Positions 54,865 through 62,905 of a DNA stretch of 64,000 nt are shown here, in pieces. The DNA comes from Mycobacterium sp. D16Q14. Its GTDB lineage: Bacteria > Actinomycetota > Actinomycetes > Mycobacteriales > Mycobacteriaceae. Made by a program: the position numbers and the translations under genes. The stretch spans positions 124,001-188,000 of the forward strand of contig MAEX01000002.1 of assembly GCA_002013415.1 (NCBI GenBank). Direction: 5' to 3'. The notes under the pieces were generated by a model. That model was not told the origin of the DNA and searched no databases. It saw only the letters and a list, made by a program, of their open reading frames with translations. Positions within the stretch are counted from its first letter, which is position 1, and every line of letters begins with the position of its first letter.

Positions 54865-55722
54865 TTACGCGGCCAATGCGGTGAATGCTTCTGCGACCCT
54901 GGCGACGATCGTTCCTGTGCGGTGGCGCACCATGTCGGAGCTCACGCGCACGATGCGCCACCCCTCGTCCGCCAGTTCCTTGGCGCGGTCGATATCGCGG
55001 GAGCGTTGGCCTGCGTCCCTCCAATGCTGGGCGCCGTCGAACTCGATACCCACTTTGTGGTCCTTCCACCCCATATCGAGGCGCGCGACGAAGTCGCCGA
55101 AGCGGTTACGTACAACGAGTTGAGTCTGTGGAGCCGCGAAGCCAGCACGCACCACGATGAGTCTGGTGCGTGTCTCCCAGGGTGACTCGGCGCCGCCGTC
55201 CACCAGGTCGAGGACCTGAGTGAGCCTTGTCAGACCTCGGGCACCGCGGTGCTGTGCCACCACGGTCTCGATATCGGCGACGGAAATTCCGGTGGCGTTC
55301 ATCAAGGCGTCGAGACGTTCCACAGCTAGGTCAACCGTGGTGCGTCGTCCGATGTCGAACGCGGTGCGTGCGGGCGTCGTTACGGGTAGTCCGTTGATGA
55401 CCGTCTGCTCGTCGCGGAGCAAACGGTCACTCGATACCGAGATACCCTGTGGAGCGCGACGATTAGTATGGATGAGTTCGGCGGGGCCGCTCTGCGGCAG
55501 CCATTTTGTGCCATGGACGGCCGCTGCGGATATGCCGGCGAGCACGCCACGGCGCCTCGACCATAGCCATGCCGCTTCGGCTCGCTTGAGTGGTGTTACC
55601 TCGGCGCCTGTCGGCACGTATATGGCAGGGTAAAGCGCGGTGAATCCCCGGAGGGCGTACCCGGTGACCAGATGGTTCGAGAGCGCCTCATCCCTGATGA
55701 ATGGCCACGGTACATCCCCCAT
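54865..55722 (-). CDS. DUF559 endonuclease-domain protein with AbiEi-like N-terminus
   Basis: This 285-aa protein has an N-terminal winged-helix/AbiEi-like region (about residues 8-70, ending GVLAGISAAAVHG). The C-terminal DUF559 domain is related to very-short-patch-repair endonucleases, with VGIEFDGAQHWRD as the catalytic-type Asp/Gln block and GWRIVRVSSDMV after it. Such fusions are abundant in actinobacteria and resemble toxin-antitoxin or defence proteins, but activity is not established. ATG 55722 gives the usual N-terminus. It is the one gene in the sterol block without an obvious metabolic role. Confidence 0.8.
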   Translation of the reverse strand: MGDVPWPFIRDEALSNHLVTGYALRGFTALYPAIYVPTGAEVTPLKRAEAAWLWSRRRGVLAGISAAAVHGTKWLPQSGPAELIHTNRRAPQGISVSSDRLLRDEQTVINGLPVTTPARTAFDIGRRTTVDLAVERLDALMNATGISVADIETVVAQHRGARGLTRLTQVLDLVDGGAESPWETRTRLIVVRAGFAAPQTQLVVRNRFGDFVARLDMGWKDHKVGIEFDGAQHWRDAGQRSRDIDRAKELADEGWRIVRVSSDMVRHRTGTIVARVAEAFTALAA

Positions 55723-55740
55723 GGTGACAGCCTGACACTG

Positions 55741-55763
55741 ACCGCCGACAGCCACTCGGCGGT
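55741..55763 (-). terminator. Hairpin directly after fadD17
   Basis: ACCGCCGA (55741-55748) and TCGGCGGT (55756-55763) form a perfect 8-bp stem with a 7-base loop, one base past the fadD17 stop on the minus strand. The right arm includes CACTCGGCGG, the reverse complement of the CCGCCGAGTG core seen in three other intergenic hairpins. There is no U-tract. Confidence 0.55.
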
Positions 55764-55764
55764 G

Positions 55765-57309
55765 CTAGCGCGCGGAGTAGACGCCAGCCTGTAGCTCCCA
55801 TAGCGGGTCGCTGGTCTCCAACGCCTCGGCGGACAACTGTCGCTTGATCACCTTGAACGTCGCGGTACGTGGCAGAGTCTGGCTCACCCTGACGAATGAG
55901 GGCCATTGTTTGGGGCCGAGATCCTCTTGGGCGGCGAGGAATCCGCCGAGTTCGGATGGCTGGAATCCGTTGCTCACCACCAGTGCCGCCATTACTCGGT
56001 CACCCACGGTGGGGTCGGGGATGCCGTAGACCGCCACCTCGGTGATGTCCGGATGGCGCAGTAGTACCCGCTCAATGGGGGCGGTGCCCAGGTTCTCACC
56101 GTCGACGCGTAGCCAATCGCCCAGGCGCCCGGCGAAGTATACGTATCCGTTCTCGTCGGCGTAGGCGAGATCGCCGCTACGGTACTTGCCCTCGATCATG
56201 CGTTCAGCATCGGCCTCGGGGTTCTTGTAATAGCCGGTGAATCGCCCGGGCCCGGTAATGTTCACCAGCTCACCGGTGGCCTGTGCGGCATTCACCAACT
56301 TGCCGCTACCGTCGAAAATTGCCGGGGGACAGGGCTCTCCGGTCTCGATGTCCAGGATGCGGACCTCCGGCGTGAGTGGCCCGATTGCACCCGGGGGAGT
56401 GCCGGGTGCCCACCCCAGTGCGACGCCGCCCTCGGTCGATCCAAATCCGTCAATGACGAAGGCGCCGAATCGTTGCGCGAATCGATCGGTGTCCCCGGCA
56501 GCGGCTTCGTTGCCGTACATGATCTTCAACGGGTTCTCGGCGTCGTCGGGTTGCTCGGGTGTCGCCAGCACGTAAGACATGGGCTTGCCCACGTAGTTGG
56601 CGTACGTCGCTCCGTACCTGCGGACGTCCTCGAGGAAGCCCGACGCGGAGAATTTGCGCCGCAGTGCAATCGACGCTCCCGCCGCGAGGGCAACCGACCA
56701 GCCCGCAAGCACTGCGTTGGAATGGAACATCGGCATCGATAGGTAACAGACATCCGCAGGACCGAGGCCGAAGCGTGCCGACAGCATGATTCCCGCAGAG
56801 GCAACCTTGGCGTGGGTGATCTGGACGGCCTTGGGGTCTCCGCTGGTACCCGAGGTGAAGATGAGCATGAACAGGTCATCCGGCCGCACCTCGGGAACAT
56901 CCACCGGCGGCGCGGATTGACCAGCGAGAGAATCGATATCGACGTGGTCCACCCCATCCAGCAGGGACGCGCTCGCGGAGTCGGTGAGTATCAACTGGCA
57001 GTCGGCCAGGTCGATGTCTCGCTGCAGTGCCGTGCCCCGCCGAGTGGGGTTGAGTCCCACCAAGACCAGGCCGCCGAGCGCGGCGGCGCCCAACAGCTGA
57101 GAGAAGGCCGGGGTGTTCTCCAGCAGAACTCCGATATGAGGAGGCTTCGAGAGATCCAGACGTGCGCGCAATACTGATGCCAGGCGGCGACTTTCGGCCA
57201 CATGATCACGCCACGACGTGAACGAACCTTCGAAGTGCAGCCCCCGGTCGTCGATATCGGCCAGGTTCACGAGCAGCTGAGTGACCGTTGCGTCTTCCGG
57301 GGTGCTCAC
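55765..57309 (-). CDS. fadD17: Fatty-acyl-CoA ligase, sterol side chain
   Basis: This 514-aa ANL-superfamily enzyme has motif A3 LIFTSGTSGDPKAVQITH, A5 GSTEGG, A7 GDLAYADENGYVYFAGRLGDWLR and a C-terminal TATFKVIKRQL with the A10-type lysine. It corresponds to FadD17 (Rv3506), reported to activate shorter sterol side-chain acids. It follows fadE27 by nine bases and starts with GTG. With fadE27 and fadE26 it forms one minus-strand operon behind a KstR-type operator. Confidence 0.9.
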   Translation of the reverse strand: MSTPEDATVTQLLVNLADIDDRGLHFEGSFTSWRDHVAESRRLASVLRARLDLSKPPHIGVLLENTPAFSQLLGAAALGGLVLVGLNPTRRGTALQRDIDLADCQLILTDSASASLLDGVDHVDIDSLAGQSAPPVDVPEVRPDDLFMLIFTSGTSGDPKAVQITHAKVASAGIMLSARFGLGPADVCYLSMPMFHSNAVLAGWSVALAAGASIALRRKFSASGFLEDVRRYGATYANYVGKPMSYVLATPEQPDDAENPLKIMYGNEAAAGDTDRFAQRFGAFVIDGFGSTEGGVALGWAPGTPPGAIGPLTPEVRILDIETGEPCPPAIFDGSGKLVNAAQATGELVNITGPGRFTGYYKNPEADAERMIEGKYRSGDLAYADENGYVYFAGRLGDWLRVDGENLGTAPIERVLLRHPDITEVAVYGIPDPTVGDRVMAALVVSNGFQPSELGGFLAAQEDLGPKQWPSFVRVSQTLPRTATFKVIKRQLSAEALETSDPLWELQAGVYSAR

Positions 57310-57318
57310 AATCAGATA

Positions 57319-58416
57319 CTAGGCAGGCGTGTCGGCGAGCTCGCGCCCGATACGGCGCAGCTGCTCCGTCGCGCTGCCGGAGGCGAACTCGCCCCGCTTG
57401 GCGGCCAGGAAGTAGCGATGCACCGGGTGATCCTCGTCGATGCCCACGCCGCCGTGCACGTGAACCGCGGTGTGCGCGACACGGTGACCGGCATCGGAGG
57501 CCCAGAACTTGGCCGTCGCGACATCGACATCGGCGGGTAGATCTTCCGAGACCCGCCATGCGGCCTGCCACAAGGTGAGCCGCAGACCCTTAACGTCGAT
57601 GTATCCGTCGGCCAGCCGTTGGGCCACCGCCTGGAAGCCACCGATCGGCTTGCCGAACTGCTCGCGAGTGCGCGCGTAGTCGGCGGTCAGCTCCAGCGCC
57701 CGCTCGAGCACGCCTAGCTGATAGGCACTGTGGCCCAAGGACTCCCGCAGCCCCAGCCACTCTACAACCTCCACGCCGCCGACCTTGCGGTCTGCCGGAA
57801 CGGGAACCTCGGAGAGGATCAGCTCAGCGGAGCTGTCCTTGCCGGTGGTATGCAGGGTCTCTTGAGTGACACCGGCATCGGCGGCCGCCACCAGAAATAC
57901 CGCGGTGCCGGTCTCGGTCTCGGCAGGCACCAGGTAGGCATCGGCCTCGACGCCGAACGGCACGAGGACGCGATTACCGGTCAGGGCATAGCCGGCGCCT
58001 TCGGTACGGGCGGCCACCTGTCCCTCGCCCGGCTCACCCTCGAGCGCAATGGTGAGGACCTTCTTGCCGGCGACAGCCGGTGCGGCCCAATCGTTCTGCA
58101 GCGCCTCGGAGCCGAACGCCGCAAGTGCACCCGCCGCGAGCACCACTGACTCCAGGTACGGCACGGCGCCCAATTCACGGCCCAGCTCGACGAGGATCGA
58201 GGACTGCTCGAGGACGCCGAACCCCCCACCGCCCACCGACTCGGGTGTCGCGGTGGACAGGATGTCGGCCTCGACGAGCTTGGCCCACAGCTGCCAGTCG
58301 AACCGGCTGTCCTGCTTGTCGAGTTCCTTCTGACGTTCCGGCGTGCTGATCGCCGACGCGATGGTGCGGGTCAGGCCGGCGAGGTCAGTCTGTGCCTCGG
58401 TAAGGGAGAAATCCAT
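57319..58416 (-). CDS. fadE27: Acyl-CoA dehydrogenase subunit (ChsE5)
   Basis: This 365-aa acyl-CoA dehydrogenase-fold protein corresponds to FadE27/ChsE5 (Rv3505). The FAD-binding region ARTREQFGKPIGGFQAVAQRLAD and the C-terminal HGGVGIDEDHPVHRYF block are present. In M. tuberculosis, FadE26 and FadE27 form an alpha2beta2 enzyme (ChsE4-ChsE5) that dehydrogenates cholesterol side-chain CoA esters. The adjacent fadE26 here supports the same heteromer. A 16-bp gap separates it from fadE26. Confidence 0.92.
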   Translation of the reverse strand: MDFSLTEAQTDLAGLTRTIASAISTPERQKELDKQDSRFDWQLWAKLVEADILSTATPESVGGGGFGVLEQSSILVELGRELGAVPYLESVVLAAGALAAFGSEALQNDWAAPAVAGKKVLTIALEGEPGEGQVAARTEGAGYALTGNRVLVPFGVEADAYLVPAETETGTAVFLVAAADAGVTQETLHTTGKDSSAELILSEVPVPADRKVGGVEVVEWLGLRESLGHSAYQLGVLERALELTADYARTREQFGKPIGGFQAVAQRLADGYIDVKGLRLTLWQAAWRVSEDLPADVDVATAKFWASDAGHRVAHTAVHVHGGVGIDEDHPVHRYFLAAKRGEFASGSATEQLRRIGRELADTPA

Positions 58417-58432
58417 TGCAGTGCAGTCCCTT

Positions 58433-59611
58433 CTAGCGTGTCGCGGCAGGCTGGCCGAGGGCGGTCATCGCGATGATGTCGCGTTGAACCTCGTTGGTGC
58501 CGCCGCCGAATGTGAGGATCAAGCAGGCCCGGTGCATCCGCTCGACGCGGCCGCGCAGTTGCGCGCCCGGGGAGTCCTGACGCAGCGTTGCCGCCGTCCC
58601 AAGAACCTCCATGAGAAGACGGTAGGCCTCGGTGGCTAACTCGGTGCCGAAGACCTTCGTGGCGGAGGCGTCGGCGGGAGACGGAGCGGCATCGGTGTTG
58701 GAGGCCAGCTCCCAGTTGATGAGCTTGAGGTACTCGACCTTGGCGTGCACGCGGGCCAGGTTCAGCTGAACCCATTCGGAATCGATGATCCGGCCACCCG
58801 GGCCCTTGGTGTGCTGTGCCCACTCGCGTACCTCGCGCAGCGCGGTGATGATCGGCGCCGAGGAAACCAGAGCCACTCGCTCATGATTCAGCTGGTTGGT
58901 CACCAGCTTCCAGCCCGCGTTCTCCTCACCGACTCGGCTCGACACCGGAACACGCACATCCTGGTAATAGGTGGCGCTGGTGCCGGGCCCGGCCATGGTG
59001 CGGACCTTGGTGTACGAGAAGCCCTCGGCGGTGGTGGGCACGATGAGCATGGAAATGCCGCGGTGCTTCTTCACCTCGGTGTTGGTACGCACCGCCAGCC
59101 AGATGTAGTCGGCGTACTCGATGAGGCTGGTCCACATCTTCTGGCCATTGATGACGTAGTCATCGCCGTCACGGACGGCCGAAGTACGCAGCGAAGCGAG
59201 GTCGGTACCAGCGCCCGGCTCGGAGTAGCCGATGGAGAAGTGCAGCTTGCCCGCAGCGATCTTTGGCAGGAAGAACTTCTTCTGCTCGTCGGAGCCGTAG
59301 TGCATGATCGTCGGTGCCACGCTATTGATGGTCAGGAACGGCACCGGAGCGCCGGCGATCGCTGCCTCGTCGGTGAAGATCAGCTGATCCATCACCGAAC
59401 GGTCCTGGCCTCCGAACTCCTTGGGCCAGCCGAGGGCGAGCCAGCCATCGGCACCCATCTGCTGGACGGTCTCGCGGTAGACGTTGCCGGTGCCGTATTC
59501 ACCCTGATTCGACGCCAAGGCCGCGCGTCGCTCCGGGGTCAGCAGTTTGTCGAAGTACGCGCGTAGTTCGCGGCGCAGCTCTTCCTGCTCGGGCGTATAG
59601 GCGATATGCAT
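58433..59611 (-). CDS. fadE26: Acyl-CoA dehydrogenase subunit (ChsE4)
   Basis: This 392-aa acyl-CoA dehydrogenase corresponds to FadE26/ChsE4 (Rv3504). It opens MHIAYTPEQEELRRELRAYF. FAD-contacting blocks include FSIGYSEPGAGTDLASLRTSA and MWTSLIEYADY, and the C-terminus has LTFGGGTNEVQRDIIAMTALG. It is the partner of FadE27. ATG 59611 is chosen by homology; the longer frame to 60475 crosses the KstR operator and runs antisense to fdxD. First gene of the fadE26-fadE27-fadD17 operon. Confidence 0.93.
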   Translation of the reverse strand: MHIAYTPEQEELRRELRAYFDKLLTPERRAALASNQGEYGTGNVYRETVQQMGADGWLALGWPKEFGGQDRSVMDQLIFTDEAAIAGAPVPFLTINSVAPTIMHYGSDEQKKFFLPKIAAGKLHFSIGYSEPGAGTDLASLRTSAVRDGDDYVINGQKMWTSLIEYADYIWLAVRTNTEVKKHRGISMLIVPTTAEGFSYTKVRTMAGPGTSATYYQDVRVPVSSRVGEENAGWKLVTNQLNHERVALVSSAPIITALREVREWAQHTKGPGGRIIDSEWVQLNLARVHAKVEYLKLINWELASNTDAAPSPADASATKVFGTELATEAYRLLMEVLGTAATLRQDSPGAQLRGRVERMHRACLILTFGGGTNEVQRDIIAMTALGQPAATR

Positions 59612-59677
59612 GTGTGTTCCTCTGCTGCCCGTCGGCTGTCGTGAGCCCTCAGGTGTGACCCACGTTGACACAAGAGT

Positions 59678-59691
59678 TGTAACACGTTCTA
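59678..59691. promoter_or_regulatory. KstR-type operator (fadE26 / fdxD)
   Basis: TGTAACACGTTCTA, identical in sequence to the site between echA19 and fadD19. It lies 66 bp from the fadE26 start and about 150 bp from the divergent fdxD start. Confidence 0.85.
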
Positions 59692-59740
59692 GTCTAGGGA
59701 GTCCAGACGCGGCGCCACGGCACAAACTCAGCCCAGAGAT

Positions 59741-59755
59741 CCTGGTGTTACCAGG
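59741..59755. promoter_or_regulatory. Short palindrome in the fdxD leader
   Basis: CCTGGT-gtt-ACCAGG is a perfect inverted repeat with 6-bp arms, 88 bp upstream of the fdxD ATG and 50 bp from the KstR operator. It could be an operator for a second regulator or a small hairpin. Confidence 0.3.
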
Positions 59756-59842
59756 GTTGTGTCGTGGGTCACGTGTCGTAGTCTGGCGATACAGCTCAGC
59801 TAGACGACGGAGTCGGCTCATGGAGCCGGAAAGAGGTTTCCA

Positions 59843-60034
59843 ATGCGTGTCGGTGTAGTTCCTGACCGTTGTGAAGGCAACTTGGTATGTCTCGGGATCG
59901 CTCCAGAGGTGTTCGACGTCGATGACGACGACTATGTCGTCATCCTGCAAGAGGAAGTACCGGCCGATCAGGAAGATCTGGTCGAGCAGGCGATCGCGGA
60001 ATGCCCGCGCGCCGCTTTGATTCGCAAAGACTAG
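59843..60034 (+). CDS. fdxD: [3Fe-4S]-type ferredoxin
   Basis: This 63-aa ferredoxin has the cluster pattern C10-x5-C16 ... C54-P (RCEGNLVCLGIAPEVF ... AECPRAAL), typical of actinobacterial P450-partner ferredoxins. It corresponds to FdxD (Rv3503c) in the KstR regulon. It probably relays electrons from a reductase such as FprA, encoded 15 kb away, to sterol-oxidising cytochromes P450; none of these P450s lies in this window. It precedes the hsd4A-like gene by 94 bp. Confidence 0.92.
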   Translation: MRVGVVPDRCEGNLVCLGIAPEVFDVDDDDYVVILQEEVPADQEDLVEQAIAECPRAALIRKD

Positions 60035-60128
60035 AGGCATTCGTAAATCACCGGCCCGTCCGCGCTCGGCGGAGCGGAGCCGGCTCGGTTGGGGCGCGTC
60101 GAAAGCATGGGACTGAAGGGAAATTTGT

Positions 60129-61034
60129 ATGAGCGCGATTGCTGATGCCGACCTGAGTGGCCGCGTCGCCATTGTCACCGGAGCCGCCGCGGGACTCGGC
60201 CGCGCCGAGGCGATCGGTCTGGCCCGATCCGGAGCGACCGTCATCGTGAACGACATCGCGCCCGCTCTGGAGCGCAGCGATGTGCTCGACGAGATCGCCG
60301 CGGTGGGATCCAAGGGCGTGACCGTCGCTGGTGACATCGGTGAGCGCGCGACCGCGGACGAGCTGATCTCCACCGCCGAATCGCTCGGTGGTCTGCATGT
60401 CGTGGTCAACAACGCGGGCATCACGCGCGACCGGATGCTCTTCAATATGTCGGACGAGGAGTTCGACGCCGTCATCCACGTGCACTTGCGCGGTCACTTC
60501 CTGCTGACTCGCAACGCCGCCACCTACTGGCGCGGTGCGTCGAAGACTGCGGGAGCCCCGGTGTACGGCCGCCTGGTCAATACGTCGTCTGAAGCCGGCC
60601 TGCTGGGGCCGGAGGGGCAGGCCAACTATGGCGCCGCCAAGGCCGGCATCACCGCGCTGACGCTGTCGGCTGCGCGTGCCCTCGGACGCTACGGGGTGCG
60701 GGCCAATGCCATCGCCCCACGCGCGCGTACGGCGATGACCGCGGACGTTTTTGGCGACGCACCCGAGGACTCGATTGATCCTCTTTCCCCTGAACATGTC
60801 GTGACTTTGGTGCGCTACCTGGCCTCGCCGGCGGCGGAGGCGGTGAACGGTCAGTTGTTCATCGTGTACGGACCGACCGTGACGTTGTTGGCGGCGCCTA
60901 CTGTAGAAGCGAAGTTCACTGCGGATTCCGGCGCGTGGGATCCGTCAGCGCTCAATTCAGCCCTTGCTGATTTCTTTGCTGGACACGATCCCAAGCGCAC
61001 GTTTTCCGCGACCGCACTGATGGTCGAAGATTAA
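60129..61034 (+). CDS. hsd4A: SDR 17-beta-hydroxysteroid dehydrogenase / 3-hydroxyacyl-CoA dehydrogenase
   Basis: This 301-aa classical SDR of the multifunctional-enzyme (HSD17B4-like) type has cofactor motif TGAAAGLGRAEAIGLA, NNAGITRDRMLFNM, catalytic S in VNTSSEAG and Y-x3-K in YGAAKAG. It corresponds to Rv3502c, described as Hsd4A, which acts on 17-hydroxysteroids and on side-chain 3-hydroxyacyl-CoA. It lies between fdxD and the mce4 operon, as in M. tuberculosis. Confidence 0.9.
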   Translation: MSAIADADLSGRVAIVTGAAAGLGRAEAIGLARSGATVIVNDIAPALERSDVLDEIAAVGSKGVTVAGDIGERATADELISTAESLGGLHVVVNNAGITRDRMLFNMSDEEFDAVIHVHLRGHFLLTRNAATYWRGASKTAGAPVYGRLVNTSSEAGLLGPEGQANYGAAKAGITALTLSAARALGRYGVRANAIAPRARTAMTADVFGDAPEDSIDPLSPEHVVTLVRYLASPAAEAVNGQLFIVYGPTVTLLAAPTVEAKFTADSGAWDPSALNSALADFFAGHDPKRTFSATALMVED

Positions 61035-61065
61035 GCAACGCTAAGAGTGACGGTGCGGCACTAAA

Positions 61066-61079
61066 TAGAACCAGTTCTA
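61066..61079. promoter_or_regulatory. KstR-type operator upstream of the mce4 operon
   Basis: TAGAACCAGTTCTA is a perfect palindrome matching TnnAACnnGTTnnA. It lies 191 bp upstream of the yrbE4A start and 65 bp upstream of the -35-like element at 61144. Confidence 0.88.
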
Positions 61080-61143
61080 TTTATCGCACCAAAATCGCAG
61101 GACAAAGTGGACGTGGCGTGCGATTTGCCTGCCCGTACAAGAA

Positions 61144-61173
61144 TTGACACTAAGAATTTTTTCTCGTTAATAT
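61144..61173 (+). promoter_or_regulatory. Near-consensus sigma-A promoter for mce4
   Basis: TTGACA (61144-61149), an 18-base spacer and TAATAT (61168-61173) give an almost ideal housekeeping promoter, about 98 bp upstream of the yrbE4A TTG. It does not overlap the KstR operator, which is unusual for a KstR-repressed gene. Confidence 0.65.
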
Positions 61174-61270
61174 GATGCGCCTCACAGCGTGGTAGGTACA
61201 CGTCGATCGTTAACCGGATCATAGGGGCCAGTCTTCGGCAGTACCGGGATGTGTGAGACAGGAGCAAAGG

Positions 61271-62038
61271 TTGAAGCAGCAGCTCGCGGCGCCGGCGCGC
61301 GCCGTCGGCGGCTTCGTCTCCATGTCGTTGGCCACGTTCCGTAACATGTTCCGCCGCCCGTTCCAGGGCCAGGAATTCCTGGATCAGACGTGGTTCATCG
61401 CGCGGGTCTCGTTGTTGCCGACGCTCTTGGTCGCCGTCCCGTTTACGGTCCTGGTCGCCTTCACGCTCAACATCCTGCTGCGCGAGATCGGTGCGGCGGA
61501 CCTGTCCGGTGCGGCGACAGCCTTCGGCACGGTGACGCAGCTCGGGCCTGTGGTCACGGTGCTCGTTGTCGCGGGCGCCGGTGCCACGGCGATCTGCGCC
61601 GACCTGGGTGCCCGCACCATTCGCGAGGAAATTGACGCGATGCAGGTGCTGGGCATCGATCCGATCCAGCGGCTCGTGGTGCCGCGGGTGCTGGCGTCGA
61701 CGTTCGTCGCGCTGCTACTGAACGGCCTGGTGTGTGCCATCGGCATGGTCGGCGGCTACGTGTTCTCGGTGTTCCTGCAGGGAGTCAACCCCGGCGCCTT
61801 TATCAACGGCCTGACGGTGCTGACCGGCCTGGGCGAGCTGATGATCTCGGAGATCAAGGCCTTCCTGTTCGGCATCTTCGCGGGCCTTGTTGGCTGCTAT
61901 CGCGGGCTCACCGTCAAGGGCGGACCCAAGGGCGTCGGCGATGCGGTCAACGAGACCGTGGTTTACGCCTTCATTTGTTTGTTCGTCATCAACGTCGTCA
62001 TGACGGCCATTGGCGTGCGGGTCCTGGTGAAGCACTAG
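61271..62038 (+). CDS. yrbE4A: Mce4 transporter permease YrbE4A
   Basis: This 255-aa MlaE-type permease is part of the Mce4 cholesterol importer. About six hydrophobic segments are visible, together with the conserved cytoplasmic EExxD-like loop (GARTIREEIDAMQVLGIDP) that docks the MceG ATPase. The TTG at 61271 (KQQLAAPARAVGG) gives the same N-terminus and length as the M. tuberculosis protein and has a ribosome site (AGGAG) before it. Its stop overlaps the yrbE4B GTG. Confidence 0.93.
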   Translation: MKQQLAAPARAVGGFVSMSLATFRNMFRRPFQGQEFLDQTWFIARVSLLPTLLVAVPFTVLVAFTLNILLREIGAADLSGAATAFGTVTQLGPVVTVLVVAGAGATAICADLGARTIREEIDAMQVLGIDPIQRLVVPRVLASTFVALLLNGLVCAIGMVGGYVFSVFLQGVNPGAFINGLTVLTGLGELMISEIKAFLFGIFAGLVGCYRGLTVKGGPKGVGDAVNETVVYAFICLFVINVVMTAIGVRVLVKH

Positions 62039-62898
62039 TGACCGGACCGTATCTTTCGACGCACACCGTGACCTCCTATACCGTTCGGTATATGCGTGGT
62101 CTGGGACGCTCGTTCGACAAATTCGGCGAGCAGGCACTTTTCTACGCGCAGTCGCTGAGCTACATCCCTGCGGCGCTGACGAAATACCGCAAGGAAACCA
62201 TCCGGGTGCTCGCCGAGATCACCATGGGCACCGGTGCCCTGGTGATGATCGGTGGCACGGTCGGCGTGGCCGTCTTCCTTACCCTGGCCTCCGGTGGCGT
62301 CATCGCGGTACAGGGCTACTCCTCGCTGGGCAATATCGGAATCGAGGCGCTCACCGGCTTCCTGTCCGCGTTCCTGAATGTGCGCATCATCGCGCCGGTG
62401 GTGGCGGGCATCGCGATGGCGGCGACGATCGGTGCCGGAACGACCGCCCAGCTGGGCGCCATGCGCGTTTCGGAGGAGATCGACGCGCTGGAAACGATGG
62501 CGGTCCACGCGGTTTCGTATCTGGTGTCCACCCGCTTGGTGGCCGGGCTCATCGCCATCGTCCCGCTGTATTCGCTGTCGGTGCTGGCGGCGTTCTTCGC
62601 GTCGCGCGCCACCACCGTGATGATCAACGGCCAGTCCCCGGGCGTATACGACCATTACTTCAACACCTTTTTGGTGCCCACCGATCTGCTGTGGTCGTTC
62701 CTGCAGGCGATCGTCATGTCGGTGGTCGTGATGCTCGTGCATACCAGCTACGGATTCAATGCCTCCGGCGGCCCGGTGGGTGTGGGTGTCGCGGTCGGCC
62801 AGGCCGTACGCACCTCCCTCATCGTGGTTGTGCTTGTCACCCTGTTCATCTCACTTGCCGTCTACGGCGGGTCCGGCAACTTCAATCTCTCGGGCTAG
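62038..62898 (+). CDS. yrbE4B: Mce4 transporter permease YrbE4B
   Basis: This 286-aa second MlaE-family permease of the Mce4 system has about six hydrophobic segments and the loop GAMRVSEEIDALETMAVHAV, which fits MceG-ATPase binding. It shares one base with the yrbE4A stop (TAGTG), so translation is coupled. It forms a heterodimeric channel with YrbE4A at the base of the Mce4A-F complex. mce4A follows seven bases later. Confidence 0.94.
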   Translation: MTGPYLSTHTVTSYTVRYMRGLGRSFDKFGEQALFYAQSLSYIPAALTKYRKETIRVLAEITMGTGALVMIGGTVGVAVFLTLASGGVIAVQGYSSLGNIGIEALTGFLSAFLNVRIIAPVVAGIAMAATIGAGTTAQLGAMRVSEEIDALETMAVHAVSYLVSTRLVAGLIAIVPLYSLSVLAAFFASRATTVMINGQSPGVYDHYFNTFLVPTDLLWSFLQAIVMSVVVMLVHTSYGFNASGGPVGVGVAVGQAVRTSLIVVVLVTLFISLAVYGGSGNFNLSG

Positions 62899-62905
62899 GA
62901 ACCAC

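Noticed and set aside
59612..60475. N-terminal extension of fadE26 up to 60475.
   Set aside because: It would run antisense to fdxD and across the KstR operator and is not homologous to acyl-CoA dehydrogenases; the ATG at 59611 fits the family.
60475..60797. Minus-strand reading frame antisense to the hsd4A-like gene, extending to 60048.
   Set aside because: Overlaps fully the well-supported SDR gene and shows only mirror composition.
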